Assembly (NCBI RefSeq): GCF_001426995.1
Contig: NZ_LMFY01000001.1
Span: 2,915,977 to 2,979,976, forward strand
Direction of reading: 5' to 3'
From: Microbacterium sp. Root553
GTDB lineage: Bacteria > Actinomycetota > Actinomycetes > Actinomycetales > Microbacteriaceae
Length of the DNA stretch: 64,000 nucleotides
Shown here piece by piece: positions 10,301 to 19,253 of the stretch. A program made the translations under genes and the position numbers. The notes beneath the pieces are model-generated. The model made no database searches. It worked only from the letters and a program-made list of their open reading frames with translations, and was not told the DNA's origin. Every line of letters starts with the position of its first letter. Position 1 is the stretch's first letter.

Positions 10301-10787
10301 CACCGGCGACCGCCTTGGCGAAGAGCGGGAAGCCGATGTCGTCTGCCTGGGCGACCAGGACGTCGATGTCGTCGGAGGCTTCCGTCGACCGCAGCACCGG
10401 CACGCCGGCACCGATCGCGTGACGCTTGGCCTCGACCTTGTTGCCCGCCATCTCGAGAACGGACGCGGGCGGCCCGATGAAGACGATGCCGTTCGCCGCG
10501 GCCTTCTCAGCGAGCTCGGGGTTCTCGGAGAGGAATCCGTAGCCGGGGTAGATCGCATCGGCGCCCGCGTCCTTCGCGACCCGGATGATCTCGTCGACGT
10601 CGAGATAGGCGCGGACCGGATGCCCGCGCTCACCGATCTCGTAGGCCTCATCCGCCTTCAGCCGATGGACCGACCCGCGGTCCTCATGAGGGAAGACGGC
10701 GACGGTCCGCGCCCCCACCTCGAAAGCCGCTCGAAAGGCACGGATCGCGATCTCGCCGCGGTTGGCCACAAGGATCTTCTGGAACAT
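7380..10787 (-). CDS. pyc: pyruvate carboxylase
   Basis: This large single-chain biotin enzyme (1135 aa from this start) makes oxaloacetate from pyruvate, the main anaplerotic step. Domains in order: biotin carboxylase with the start FQKILVANRGEIAIRAF and the GGGGRGMR ATP-grasp loop; carboxyltransferase with the HTHDTAGG metal/substrate segment; and biotin carrier with the EAMKMEA biotinylation motif near the C-terminus. Length is normal. The ATG at 10787 has AGAGG five bases upstream and is preferred over the in-frame GTG two codons earlier. The gene is divergent from the orphan ParA. Confidence 0.97.
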   Translation of the reverse strand: MFQKILVANRGEIAIRAFRAAFEVGARTVAVFPHEDRGSVHRLKADEAYEIGERGHPVRAYLDVDEIIRVAKDAGADAIYPGYGFLSENPELAEKAAANGIVFIGPPASVLEMAGNKVEAKRHAIGAGVPVLRSTEASDDIDVLVAQADDIGFPLFAKAVAGGGGRGMRRVESAAELAPALAEAMREAGSAFGDPRMFLEQAVLRPRHIEVQILADKTGETVHLFERDCSVQRRHQKVVEIAPAPNLDDGIRTALHGYAVAFARSIGYENAGTVEFLLETAGERSGEVVFIEMNPRIQVEHTVTEEVTDVDLVQSQMRIAAGQTLAELGLEQQNLHVRGAALQCRITTEDPTQGFRPDTGKITTYRSPGGAGIRLDGGTVHQGAQISPHFDSMLAKLTCRGRDYPAAVARARRALAEFRIRGVSTNIPFLQALLEDEAFIAGDVSTSFIDERPDLLRGRESKDRGTKILNWLVDVTVNKPHGAHPGALDPRAKLPRTDPASEPVAGSRQRLLELGPEGFAKDLRAQTALAITDTTFRDAHQSLLATRVRTRDLVAVAPHIARLTPELLSVEAWGGATYDVALRFLGEDPWERLDRLRAALPNVAIQMLLRGRNTVGYTPYPTAVTDAFVREAADSGVDIFRIFDALNDIEQMRPAIEAVRRTGTAVAEVALCYTGDLLNPSEDLYTLDYYLALADQIVAAGAHIIAIKDMAGLLRPAAAATLVTALRERFDLPVHLHTHDTAGGQLATLLAASAVGVDAVDAASAPLSGTTSQPSLSSLVAALAHTERDSGLDLDRVSDLEPYWEAVRRVYAPFESGLPGPTGRVYHHEIPGGQLSNLRQQAKALGLADDFELIEDMYAAADRILGRVPKVTPSSKVVGDLALHLAAVKADPADFEANPQKYDVPDSVVGFMAGELGELPGGWPEPFRTKVLAGRSVRVGLTDISEDDEAALTGDSASRRARLNALLFPAPTREFAQVREQYGDLSVLDTSDYLYGLVQGQEHRVEIDRGVQLFVGLEAIGDADDKGMRTVMTTLNGQLRPVFVRDRSVAVEAHEVEKADTSVPGQIAAPFSGVVTLKVDVGTSVRAGEPVASIEAMKMEAAITATVDGVIGRLAIGATQQVEAGDLLVVITPAH

Positions 10788-10871
10788 GCACACCTCTGAA
10801 AGCTCGATGCGCGCGGGATTCCTTGCGCATGGGGCGGGGCTGAGTGTGCACCCAGCCTAGGGGAAGGTAAC

Positions 10872-11693
10872 GTGGTGTTCGTGCACGTACTCAGCGTCAG
10901 CTCTCTCAAGGGAGGCGTCGGCAAGACGACCGTGACCCTCGGCTTGGCCTCAGCGGCCTTCGCCCGTGGTGTCCGAACGCTCGTCGTCGACCTCGACCCG
11001 CAGTCCGATGTGTCCACCGGCATGGACATCCAGGTGGCCGGCCGGCTCAACATCGCCGACGTCCTCGCCAACCCCAAGGAGAAGGTCGTCCGTCAGGCGA
11101 TCACCTCCAGCGGCTGGGCGAAGGTGCACCCCGGCACGATCGACGTGCTGATCGGCAGCCCCTCGGCGATCAACTTCGACGGCCCGCACCCGAGCGTGCG
11201 CGACGTGTGGAAGCTGGAAGAGGCACTCGCCGCCGTCGAGGCCGACTACGACCTCGTGCTCGTCGACTGCGCCCCCTCGCTGAACGCCCTCACCCGCACG
11301 GCGTGGGCTGCGAGCGACCGGGTCATGGTCGTCACCGAGCCCGGACTCTTCTCCGTCGCCGCAGCCGACCGCGCATTGCGTGCGATCGAAGAGATCCGCC
11401 GCGGCCTTTCGCCGCGTCTGCAGCCGCTCGGCATCGTCGTGAACCGCGTGCGCCCGCAGTCGATCGAGCACCAGTTCCGCATCAAGGAGCTGCGCGACAT
11501 GTTCGGCCCCCTCGTGCTCTCGCCGCAGCTGCCCGAGCGCACGTCGTTGCAGCAGGCACAGGGCGCCGCGAAGCCGCTGCACATCTGGCCGGGAGACTCG
11601 GCCCAGGAGCTCGCCTCCGACTTCGATCAGCTGCTCGACCGGATCATCCGCACCGGACGCATCCCGGTGAGCGATTCCGGCGCTCCCGCCTGA
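10872..11693 (+). CDS. ParA-family ATPase (orphan, no ParB beside it)
   Basis: A 273-aa ATPase with deviant Walker [17 protein letters not shown] (about residues 11-26), Walker A' VDLDPQSDVS and Walker B LVLVDCAPS. These proteins form nucleotide-dependent dimers on DNA and position DNA or protein cargo. It is one of three such ATPases in the window, and no ParB gene is adjacent. The start is ambiguous: GTG codons at 10872, 10875 and 10881 are in frame, with GGAAGG just upstream best spaced for 10875. It is followed by a terminator and the MerR/FtsR/GarA cluster on the opposite strand. The cargo is unknown. Confidence 0.9.
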   Translation: MVFVHVLSVSSLKGGVGKTTVTLGLASAAFARGVRTLVVDLDPQSDVSTGMDIQVAGRLNIADVLANPKEKVVRQAITSSGWAKVHPGTIDVLIGSPSAINFDGPHPSVRDVWKLEEALAAVEADYDLVLVDCAPSLNALTRTAWAASDRVMVVTEPGLFSVAAADRALRAIEEIRRGLSPRLQPLGIVVNRVRPQSIEHQFRIKELRDMFGPLVLSPQLPERTSLQQAQGAAKPLHIWPGDSAQELASDFDQLLDRIIRTGRIPVSDSGAPA

Positions 11694-11710
11694 TCCGCCC
11701 CGGACAGCAG

Positions 11711-11740
11711 AACGGCCATCCTCTCGCGAGGGTGGCCGTT
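11711..11740. terminator. terminator after orphan parA
   Basis: A 13-bp stem with one G-T pair and a TCGC loop, followed by TTCTTCGTT on the plus strand. It lies between the convergent parA and merR genes. Confidence 0.85.
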
Positions 11741-11781
11741 TCTTCGTTGCGCCCGCTCCGGTGACCGGATGGGGAGGAGTG

Positions 11782-12327
11782 TCAGGCGGATCGCTTGGTG
11801 CGACGGGCGGACAGCTCGTCGACGGGGTCGGGCACCGTGGCGTCGAAGGCGACGAGAGTGGACTCCACCTCGCGAAGCACCTTGCCGACGGCGATGCCGA
11901 AGACGCCCTGGCCGCGGCTGACGAGATCGATGACCTCGTCGTTGGACGTGCAGAGGTAGACCGAGGCCCCGTCGCTCATCAGAGTGGTGCCTGCGAGGTC
12001 ACGGATGCCCGCGCGACGCAACTCGTCGACGGCGGTGCGGATCTGCTGCAGGGAGATGCCGGTGTCGAGCAGGCTCTTCACGAGCTTGAGGACGAGGATG
12101 TCGCGGAAGCCGTAGAGACGCTGCGACCCTGAGCCGTTCGCTCCGCGGACCGTGGGCTCGACCAGCTCGGTGCGAGCCCAGTAGTCGAGCTGTCGATAGG
12201 TGATTCCCGCTGCCCGTGCCGCTACCGCTCCGCGGTAGCCGACCTCGTCATCCATGGCCGGCAGACCGTCGGTGAAGAGGAGTTCGGGCACGAACCGCGG
12301 GTCGTCTGCACGCTCATCCGCACTCAT
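11782..12327 (-). CDS. MerR-family transcriptional regulator (Rv1830-like)
   Basis: 181 aa. The N-terminal winged helix has a MerR core (GYRGAVAARAAGITYRQLDYWART, then GSQRLYGFRDILVLKLVKSLLDTGISLQQIRTAV). The C-terminal part resembles the Rv1830 branch rather than a metal sensor; no Cys cluster is seen. The start is set at ATG 12327 because AAGGAGG lies seven bases upstream; the longer frame to 12354 overlaps that ribosome binding site. It is downstream of ftsR, as in Corynebacterium and Mycobacterium. The ligand and targets are not visible. Confidence 0.9.
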   Translation of the reverse strand: MSADERADDPRFVPELLFTDGLPAMDDEVGYRGAVAARAAGITYRQLDYWARTELVEPTVRGANGSGSQRLYGFRDILVLKLVKSLLDTGISLQQIRTAVDELRRAGIRDLAGTTLMSDGASVYLCTSNDEVIDLVSRGQGVFGIAVGKVLREVESTLVAFDATVPDPVDELSARRTKRSA

Positions 12328-12426
12328 CTGAAATCCTCCTTGGAGCTGATACATCCACGCTAGAGCAGCCCCCCGGTACCGGCAATGACATACGCACGAG
12401 CGCGGAGGTGTGTCGCAACCAGTTCG

Positions 12427-13113
12427 TTACGAAAGCAGCCGCTCGATCGCGTCCTTGACGAAGAGCGAGCGCACCTCGTCGATCTTGGCGGCGAGGGTCG
12501 GCGCCATCTCGCTCGCCTTGGCTCGCGACGTCGCATCCGTTCGGCGCAGCAGTGACGACATCGCCGATTCGATCAGCGCGACCTCACGCTCTGCACCCTG
12601 ACGCAGTGACCGGAGGTGACGGGGCTCGATGCCGTGACGGTCGAGTGCGACCAGTCCGCGCAGAAGGGTGACCGTCGCCTCCGAGTAGTACTCCTGGGCC
12701 ACGACCACGCCGGTGCTGATCGCGTCGTTGAGCAGCTGAGGCCCGGCACCGGCTGCCGACAGCAGCTCCGCCCGGCGGTACCTGCGTGCAGCGGGCGCGA
12801 TGGAGGGCGGCGGAACGAGGGCCGTGGACTCGCCGTTCGCCTCGGCGTCGTCGAGCTGCTCGCGGATCACGCTGAGCGGAAGATAGTGATCACGCTGCAG
12901 GGTGAGTCCGAGGCGCAGTCGCTCGATGTCGGACGACGAGAACTTGCGGTAGCCCGACTCGGTGCGCGACGGGGTCACGATGCCCTGGACCTCGAGGAAG
13001 CGGAGCTTGCTGGAGGTGAGTTCGGGGAATTCCGGGGTCAGCCGTGCCAGCACCTGACCGATGCTCAGCAGGCCGGATGACGCGGAGCGTTCGCGGGCGG
13101 GGGACGCCGCCAT
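12427..13113 (-). CDS. ftsR: MerR-family regulator FtsR
   Basis: 228 aa with an N-terminal MerR DNA-binding domain (LLSIGQVLARLTPEFPELTSSKLRFLEVQGIV followed by SGYRKFSSSDIERLRL). The family member in C. glutamicum and M. tuberculosis (Rv1828) activates ftsZ. The start ATG overlaps the TGA of the FHA gene by one base, so the two are co-translated. Position between an FHA gene and a second merR is the diagnostic context. Assignment as FtsR is from synteny and domain, not from a known binding site in the window. Confidence 0.88.
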   Translation of the reverse strand: MAASPARERSASSGLLSIGQVLARLTPEFPELTSSKLRFLEVQGIVTPSRTESGYRKFSSSDIERLRLGLTLQRDHYLPLSVIREQLDDAEANGESTALVPPPSIAPAARRYRRAELLSAAGAGPQLLNDAISTGVVVAQEYYSEATVTLLRGLVALDRHGIEPRHLRSLRQGAEREVALIESAMSSLLRRTDATSRAKASEMAPTLAAKIDEVRSLFVKDAIERLLS

Positions 13114-13598
13114 CAGTCGATCGCCGCGACGCGATCGAGCGGAGAGGCGAAGAAGTTCAGGCGGAACTTGCCGACCCGAAGCTCGGTGCCGTCAGCCAGC
13201 GCGCTGCGGTCGACGCGCTCACCGTTCACGTAGGTGCCGTTGAGCGAACGCTGATCGATGATCTCGAAAGTCGTGCCCGATCGGGTGAACTCCGCGTGTC
13301 GGCGGGACACGGTGACGTCGTCGAAGAAGATGTCGGCCTCGGGGTGGCGGCCGACGGTCGTCACGTCCGTGTCGAGCAGGTAGCGGGCCCCCGCGAGGGC
13401 ACCCGAACGCACGAGCAGGAGCGCCGAGCCGGAGGGCAGCGCCGAGATGGCACTCTGCTCCACATCCGTGAGCTCCACGCCGAAGGGGATGAAGGAGAGG
13501 TCCGAGTCGTGCCCGAACGTCTGCGTCACGTCGTGTCTCTGCTCGCCGGGACGGTGGATCGCGGCGTCTCCGCCCGATCGATTCTGGCTGTCTGTCAC
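13113..13598 (-). CDS. garA: FHA-domain protein, GarA/OdhI-type regulator
   Basis: 161 aa. The FHA domain in the C-terminal two thirds has all core residues: TVGRHPEADIF, TVSRRHAEF and LNGTYVNGERV. GarA/OdhI binds and inhibits 2-oxoglutarate dehydrogenase until its N-terminal Thr pair is phosphorylated by a PASTA or PknG-type kinase. The canonical ETTS motif is not present; the equivalent position reads DVTQTF, with Thr25 and Thr27 as candidate acceptors. The start is GTG, with AGGAGGG four bases upstream. It is first in a three-gene set with ftsR and merR. Confidence 0.88.
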   Translation of the reverse strand: MTDSQNRSGGDAAIHRPGEQRHDVTQTFGHDSDLSFIPFGVELTDVEQSAISALPSGSALLLVRSGALAGARYLLDTDVTTVGRHPEADIFFDDVTVSRRHAEFTRSGTTFEIIDQRSLNGTYVNGERVDRSALADGTELRVGKFRLNFFASPLDRVAAID

Positions 13599-13685
13599 TA
13601 TGCCCTCCTAGTCCTCCAGACTAACTGATCGGATGCCCCTCGCGGGAGCGCCGTTCACACTCAGACATCGCCTATCGGGCGTGCA

Positions 13686-13691
13686 TAGGCT
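13686..13691 (+). promoter_or_regulatory. -10 box (TAGGCT) for leaderless copC-like gene
   Basis: TAGGCT, six bases, then the GTG start. The same hexamer and spacing occur at aroG and lpdA. Confidence 0.5.
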
Positions 13692-13697
13692 GAAGGG

Positions 13698-14375
13698 GTG
13701 AAAACTTCCGCTCGCCGCCTCCCCGCAGCCCCGATCGCTCTCGCGGCAGCCCTGCTCACCGCGCTCCTGGTGATGTTCGCACCGCTCTCCGCGTCCGCGC
13801 ACGACAGCCTGACCGCCTCCTCCCCCGAGGCCGACAGCACTGTCGACACACTGCCGACCGCGCTCACCCTCACGTTCAGCGCCGACCTCATCGAGGGCGG
13901 GAATGCGACCGAGGTCGTGGTCACCGATCCCTCGGGGGCGTCGGTGACCTCCGGCGCGGCGACCGTGAGCGGTGCGACCGTCACTCAGCCACTCACCGGC
14001 GAGGGTCCGGCCGGCGTCTACCACGTGATCTGGAGGGTCCTCTCCAGCGACGGCCACCCCACCTCGGAAGAGTTCGACTTCAGCGTGACCACGAGCACCG
14101 TGAGCACGGCCACGGAGGAGGCGACCGCCGAACCGACGGCCGAGCCGACGGCATCCGCGACGCCCGAGCCGACGACCACCGTCGGACCCGATGCGGGTGT
14201 CACGTCCGCACCGGAAGAGAGCACCGGATCGTCCGCGTCCGCGTGGATCTGGGGCATCTCGATCGCGGTCGTGGCGGTCGCCGTGGGAGCCGCGATCTGG
14301 CTCTCGATCCGCAGGCGTCGTAGCACCGGTCCCGGTGCGGATGCGGCCGATTCCGACACCGCCGCAGGGCGATAG
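13698..14375 (+). CDS. secreted CopC-domain (copper resistance-like) membrane-anchored protein
   Basis: 225 aa. A signal peptide ends at SASA, leaving His35 (HDSL) as the mature N-terminus; CopC proteins use this N-terminal His and a later DGHP His as Cu(II) ligands, and DGHPTSEEFDF is present. A Thr/Glu/Pro-rich linker (about residues 135-175), one transmembrane helix (SAWIWGISIAVVAVAVGAAIW) and a basic tail follow. The GTG start has TAGGCT ending six bases upstream and is probably leaderless. No CopD partner lies beside it. A copper-binding role is inferred from the family. Confidence 0.85.
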   Translation: MKTSARRLPAAPIALAAALLTALLVMFAPLSASAHDSLTASSPEADSTVDTLPTALTLTFSADLIEGGNATEVVVTDPSGASVTSGAATVSGATVTQPLTGEGPAGVYHVIWRVLSSDGHPTSEEFDFSVTTSTVSTATEEATAEPTAEPTASATPEPTTTVGPDAGVTSAPEESTGSSASAWIWGISIAVVAVAVGAAIWLSIRRRRSTGPGADAADSDTAAGR

Positions 14376-14378
14376 GCT
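14373..14378 (+). promoter_or_regulatory. -10 box (TAGGCT) for leaderless lpdA
   Basis: TAGGCT followed by GGACGC and then the ATG. The box overlaps the stop region of the copC-like gene, giving lpdA its own promoter. Confidence 0.5.
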
Positions 14379-14384
14379 GGACGC

Positions 14385-15782
<1,398 letters not shown>

Positions 15783-15797
15783 TCCCTCGGATCGGCT

Positions 15798-15834
15798 CGA
15801 AGGCCCGGCGCACTCACGTGCGACCGGGCCTTCG
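15798..15834. terminator. bidirectional terminator between lpdA and methyltransferase
   Basis: An outer 11-bp stem (CGAAGGCCCGG / CCGGGCCTTCG) with an inner CGCAC / GTGCG stem, between convergent genes. Confidence 0.85.
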
Positions 15835-15839
15835 TCGTC

Positions 15840-16559
15840 TCACCGGCCGGTCGCTCCGTCTCGCCGGAGCTCGAGCCGCGAGGGCAGCCGGAAGCGGACG
15901 GCCCACCCGACGGGCACGGCGACGGAGAGCTCCCCCGGCGTGTACGAGCGACGGATGCTGATGAGGCCGTCCTCGCGGATGAACGACCCGCGCAAGAACG
16001 TCCGCGCGAACACCCAGGTCAGAGCGCCGTACAGCGCATAGGCCACCCTGCTGCGGGCGATGTCCCGGTGCACCACGAGTCCCCCGTCGCCGACGAGCCC
16101 CACCGAATCGCTCAGCAGCCCCTGCAGCTCGGAGTCGCTCAGGTGGTGCAGCAGATGATTCGAGAAGACGACGTCGTACCGCGTCCCCTCGGAGAGGAGA
16201 TCCGCCGAGAGCGCACGGCGGTACCGCACGCCGGAGCCCTCGTCATGGGCGACCGCCCAGCGGATGGCGCGCTCGTCGCTGTCCAGTGCCGTGATCTCGG
16301 CACGAAGCCCGTCGCGTCGCAGGCGCGCGGCGATCATCCGGCACACGTCGCCACCACCGGCGCCGATGTCGAGGATGCGGATGGGACCGCGACGGGCGCG
16401 TGGCCGGATGTCGCGGCGGTAGAGCTGCCCTGTGCCCGAGACGAGGGCGTTGACCACCCGGAAGCGGTCGTATGTGCGCTCCAGCATCCCGAGGTCCGCA
16501 TCGGGGTCGTCCATGAGCTCGCGCGCGCCGGAGGCGCGGATCGACAGGTCGTGTCTCAC
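15840..16559 (-). CDS. class I SAM-dependent methyltransferase coupled to type III PKS
   Basis: 239 aa. The SAM-binding motif I is ILDIGAGGGDVCRMIA and motif II is ITALDSDERAI; the post-motif FSNHLLHHLSD is typical of UbiE-like enzymes acting on small lipophilic substrates. The GTG start overlaps the TGA of the polyketide synthase by four bases (GTGA), so the two are almost certainly translated together. This suggests it methylates the PKS product, for example an alkylresorcinol or pyrone. The substrate is inferred from context only. Confidence 0.88.
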   Translation of the reverse strand: MRHDLSIRASGARELMDDPDADLGMLERTYDRFRVVNALVSGTGQLYRRDIRPRARRGPIRILDIGAGGGDVCRMIAARLRRDGLRAEITALDSDERAIRWAVAHDEGSGVRYRRALSADLLSEGTRYDVVFSNHLLHHLSDSELQGLLSDSVGLVGDGGLVVHRDIARSRVAYALYGALTWVFARTFLRGSFIREDGLISIRRSYTPGELSVAVPVGWAVRFRLPSRLELRRDGATGR

Positions 16560-17722
16560 GCGACGCCGGAGGTCACGGTCATCAGAGCGCTCTCGGCCGT
16601 CAGGCCGGGGCCGAAGGCCATCGCCGCGATGCGGGACCCGTCCACCGCACCCTCGTCGAGGATGCGCCGGATGACGAAGAGGATCGTCGCGCTCGACATG
16701 TTCCCGTACTCGCGCAGCGTCTCGCGCGCGGGGTGCATCTGGACGTCGCTGAGTCCGAGTCTCTCCTGCACCCGGTCGAGGATGCTGCGACCACCGGGAT
16801 GGATCGCCCAGTGCTCCACCCGCTCCCCCACGCGCCCCTGAGCGAAGGCCGCGGCGAGCTCGCCCTCGTGCGCGTAGAGCGGACCGATCGCACCGATGAT
16901 CGTCTCGCCGATGATCTGCGGCACCCTCGTGGACAGGATCATCTCGAAGCCGTGATCGCCGATCGTCCACGCCATGTCCCGCTCCCCCTCGGGGGCGATC
17001 GCCGTGTGGAAGCCGTCGAGACGCACGGCGGGGACGGGGGTCGCGAGGTCTCTCGCGGTGACGATCCCGGCAGCCGCACCGTCGGCGAAGAGCGAGTTGG
17101 CGACGATCAGATCGGGATCCTCCGAGGATCGCAGATGGACCGTGCAGAGCTCGACGCTGACGACCAGCACGACCGCCTCGGGATCCGCGGCGCAGAACTG
17201 ACTCGCCGCTCGCAGTGCCGGCATGGAGGCGTAGCAGCCCATGAATCCCAGGTGGTAGCGCTGGACGCTGTCGGAGAGACCGAGCCCCCGGACGATCTCG
17301 TACTCGGGGCCGGGAGCGTGGAATCCGGTGCAGGATGCGGTGATCACGTGCGTGATGTCCGCGGCCACCACGTCGGGATCGGCGTCCAGCGCCTGTCGGG
17401 CGACCTCGACGAACAGACGCGAGGCCTCCGCGACATAGACGTCGTTGCGCGCTTTCGTCCCCGGCGACAGCAGGAGACCCGTGTCCGGATCGAGGAAGGT
17501 CGGCGGATCGATCGTCGCCGCGGCAGGTGAGAGTTCCTTGATAACCGTATGCCGGGTGTCGATGCCCGACCCGTTGAACGAGGCTCCGATGATGCGGGTC
17601 GCGAGGCGCCCCACATCCGGCTGGGCGGCGAAGATGTCACGGACGGCGTCCTGCTCGATGACGGTGTCGGGAACGATCGTGCGCAGCGAGCGGAGTACGG
17701 CGGAACGGCTCATGTCGCTCAC
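16556..17722 (-). CDS. type III polyketide synthase (chalcone/stilbene synthase family)
   Basis: 388 aa, a homodimeric iterative condensing enzyme that extends an acyl-CoA starter with malonyl-CoA. The Cys-His-Asn triad is seen as Cys163 in GFMGCYASMPAL, His308 in HWAIHPGGRS and Asn341 in YGNMSSATI. FGPGLTAES near the end is the usual C-terminal loop. GTG 17722 or ATG 17713 may be the start; neither has a clear ribosome binding site. It forms a minimal two-gene cluster with the downstream methyltransferase. Products of related bacterial enzymes are alkylresorcinols, alkylpyrones or naphthalenes; which one applies cannot be read here. Confidence 0.93.
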   Translation of the reverse strand: MSDMSRSAVLRSLRTIVPDTVIEQDAVRDIFAAQPDVGRLATRIIGASFNGSGIDTRHTVIKELSPAAATIDPPTFLDPDTGLLLSPGTKARNDVYVAEASRLFVEVARQALDADPDVVAADITHVITASCTGFHAPGPEYEIVRGLGLSDSVQRYHLGFMGCYASMPALRAASQFCAADPEAVVLVVSVELCTVHLRSSEDPDLIVANSLFADGAAAGIVTARDLATPVPAVRLDGFHTAIAPEGERDMAWTIGDHGFEMILSTRVPQIIGETIIGAIGPLYAHEGELAAAFAQGRVGERVEHWAIHPGGRSILDRVQERLGLSDVQMHPARETLREYGNMSSATILFVIRRILDEGAVDGSRIAAMAFGPGLTAESALMTVTSGVA

Positions 17723-17767
17723 TCAAGCACGATTCCGTCCGGGCCGAGAAGGGGCTTGCGGCACGTG

Positions 17768-18409
17768 TCAGAAACCCAGAGCACGGGCGAGCTTCGACCC
17801 CGATGCCGCCTCGCGCCCGCCTGCGGCCGCGACCGCCGACTCGACAGCGGCGAACAGCGCGTCACGTCCTGCCTCATCGGCGGGAGCGGCGGGACCCAGT
17901 TCGAACTCCCACTCGCGCCATTCGCGACGGACGTCCTGCCGGAGATCCGTCGCGCGGACCCGGTCGTCGACGAACTCGGCGATCACCCCGGCGTCTCCGG
18001 TGAGCAGGTACGCGGTGCGGGAGTTCTCGATCCGCGCGAGCGGTGACAGCGGCTCCGTGGTCCACTGCGACAGGGTCGAGGTCACCGCATCGGGGACGCG
18101 GTCGTCGTCGCCCAGCGGCCAGCCGATCTCGACTCTGCCGTCCCCCTCGCGGGGGCCCTTGATGTGCCATCCGGCATCAGGGCCTCCGGTTCGCCGGCGC
18201 AGAGCGACTCCCGCGCGGGACAGTGCGGCGTCATCGGTGTCGAGGTAGCGCGCGTCGAGTTCGCGCACCTCTCCCTCGGACACCGCGGTGACGCCGGGCA
18301 GGTCGCTCCACTGCGGTAACGGCGTGCGGGCGTCGACGTCGTACTTGCGCTCGACCTCGACGACCCGTGACGGGGCGTCGCCCGACTGCGGAGCGCCCGG
18401 TTCAGTCAT
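17768..18409 (-). CDS. CYTH-domain protein (triphosphate-binding family)
   Basis: 213 aa. The CYTH signature ExExK is present as VEVERKYDV near residue 18, followed by alternating charged strands (LDARYLDTDDAALSRAGVALRRR, WHIKGPR) that line the triphosphate tunnel. Bacterial members hydrolyse tripolyphosphate or thiamine triphosphate, or make cAMP. There is no fused CHAD domain. The start overlaps the end of the preceding 70-aa gene by 8 bases. The substrate is not predictable. Confidence 0.88.
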   Translation of the reverse strand: MTEPGAPQSGDAPSRVVEVERKYDVDARTPLPQWSDLPGVTAVSEGEVRELDARYLDTDDAALSRAGVALRRRTGGPDAGWHIKGPREGDGRVEIGWPLGDDDRVPDAVTSTLSQWTTEPLSPLARIENSRTAYLLTGDAGVIAEFVDDRVRATDLRQDVRREWREWEFELGPAAPADEAGRDALFAAVESAVAAAGGREAASGSKLARALGF

Positions 18410-18614
18410 CCGAGGGGGTGAGTTCCTCGAGGGATTCGTCGAACCAGTAGTCCACCTCGGTGGGGCCGTCGGTGTCGCCGGTGTTCTGCGCGTCGCCGCG
18501 ACGGTTGTACACCACCTGGGTCTCGCTGTAGGGGACGATCAGCTTGTCGTCCGCGTCGCCGAGAGGAATGATCTGCCCGTCGAGCGGGCCGCCGTGAAGT
18601 CGTGCGAGTGCCAT
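18402..18614 (-). CDS. small conserved acidic protein, 70 aa, unknown function
   Basis: The sequence begins MALARLHGGPLDGQ and contains a YSETQVVYNRRGD segment, then an acidic tail ending in TPSDD. Similar small proteins beginning with HGGPLDG are widespread in actinobacteria, but I know of no function. The ATG follows a TAGCAT box by six bases with no ribosome binding site, so it is likely leaderless and the first gene of a two-gene unit with the CYTH protein. The 8-bp overlap supports coupling. Confidence 0.8.
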   Translation of the reverse strand: MALARLHGGPLDGQIIPLGDADDKLIVPYSETQVVYNRRGDAQNTGDTDGPTEVDYWFDESLEELTPSDD

Positions 18615-18649
18615 GTCCTCATGCTATCCCCGCAGCCGCGGATCGGAGC

Positions 18650-19120
18650 TCACCGCGCGATGATGCCGAGAAGCGCGCCGAGGATCATCCACGGCCCGAA
18701 GGCGATCCGCGTGGCTCCGTCGGCCCGACGCAGCACCATCAGCCCTATCGCATACAGCGCACCGATCACGAAGGCGGATGCCGCGCCCACGGCGAGCGCC
18801 TGCCAGCCGTGCCATGCGAGAGTCAGCCCGATGACGGCCGCGAGCTTGACATCTCCCCCGCCGATCCCCTGTCGGCTGAGTGCACGGAGCACCGCGTAGA
18901 AGCCTCCGAGGATCAGCATCCCCAGCAGGGATCTGACCGTCGTCCCGCTCTCCCCCGCGACGGCGGCGTCGACCGCCACGAGGACGACGAGGACGGCCAG
19001 GGTGGGGAGCACGATCCGGTCGGGCAGCCGATGGCTGCGGATGTCGATGACGACCAGTCTGCAGCCCACCGCGAAGAGGGCGACATGAACGATCACGACG
19101 ACGGCGGTGCGGAGATCCAT
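18650..19120 (-). CDS. prepilin peptidase-like membrane protease (A24 family)
   Basis: 156 aa with about five transmembrane segments. Aspartyl protease residues of the family are seen: DIRSHRLPDRI after the first helix and GGGDVKLAA for the second Asp. It lacks the N-terminal methyltransferase domain of full PilD, so it resembles the short CpaA/TadV type. The start is ATG 19120, which lies seven bases after TAGCCT; the longer frame to 19255 crosses the imuA promoter. No pilin or tad genes are in the window, so its substrates must lie elsewhere. Confidence 0.87.
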   Translation of the reverse strand: MDLRTAVVVIVHVALFAVGCRLVVIDIRSHRLPDRIVLPTLAVLVVLVAVDAAVAGESGTTVRSLLGMLILGGFYAVLRALSRQGIGGGDVKLAAVIGLTLAWHGWQALAVGAASAFVIGALYAIGLMVLRRADGATRIAFGPWMILGALLGIIAR

Positions 19121-19194
19121 GCCCGGAAGGCTAGGAGACCACGAGGTGCGGCGAGCGCGGGGTGTGGATAACGTCTCGCACCGATGTCGGGGGT

Positions 19195-19210
19195 TCGAAC
19201 TAGAGTCGAC
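19195..19210. promoter_or_regulatory. possible degenerate LexA box upstream of imuA
   Basis: TCGAAC-N4-GTCGAC resembles the actinobacterial SOS box TCGAAC-N4-GTTCGA, with a perfect left half and a right half missing one T. It lies about 45 bases before imuA. The match is imperfect, so this is tentative. Confidence 0.3.
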
Positions 19211-19253
19211 TACTCCAGTTGATTTATTAGTACATATCTTCGAGGATGGAATC

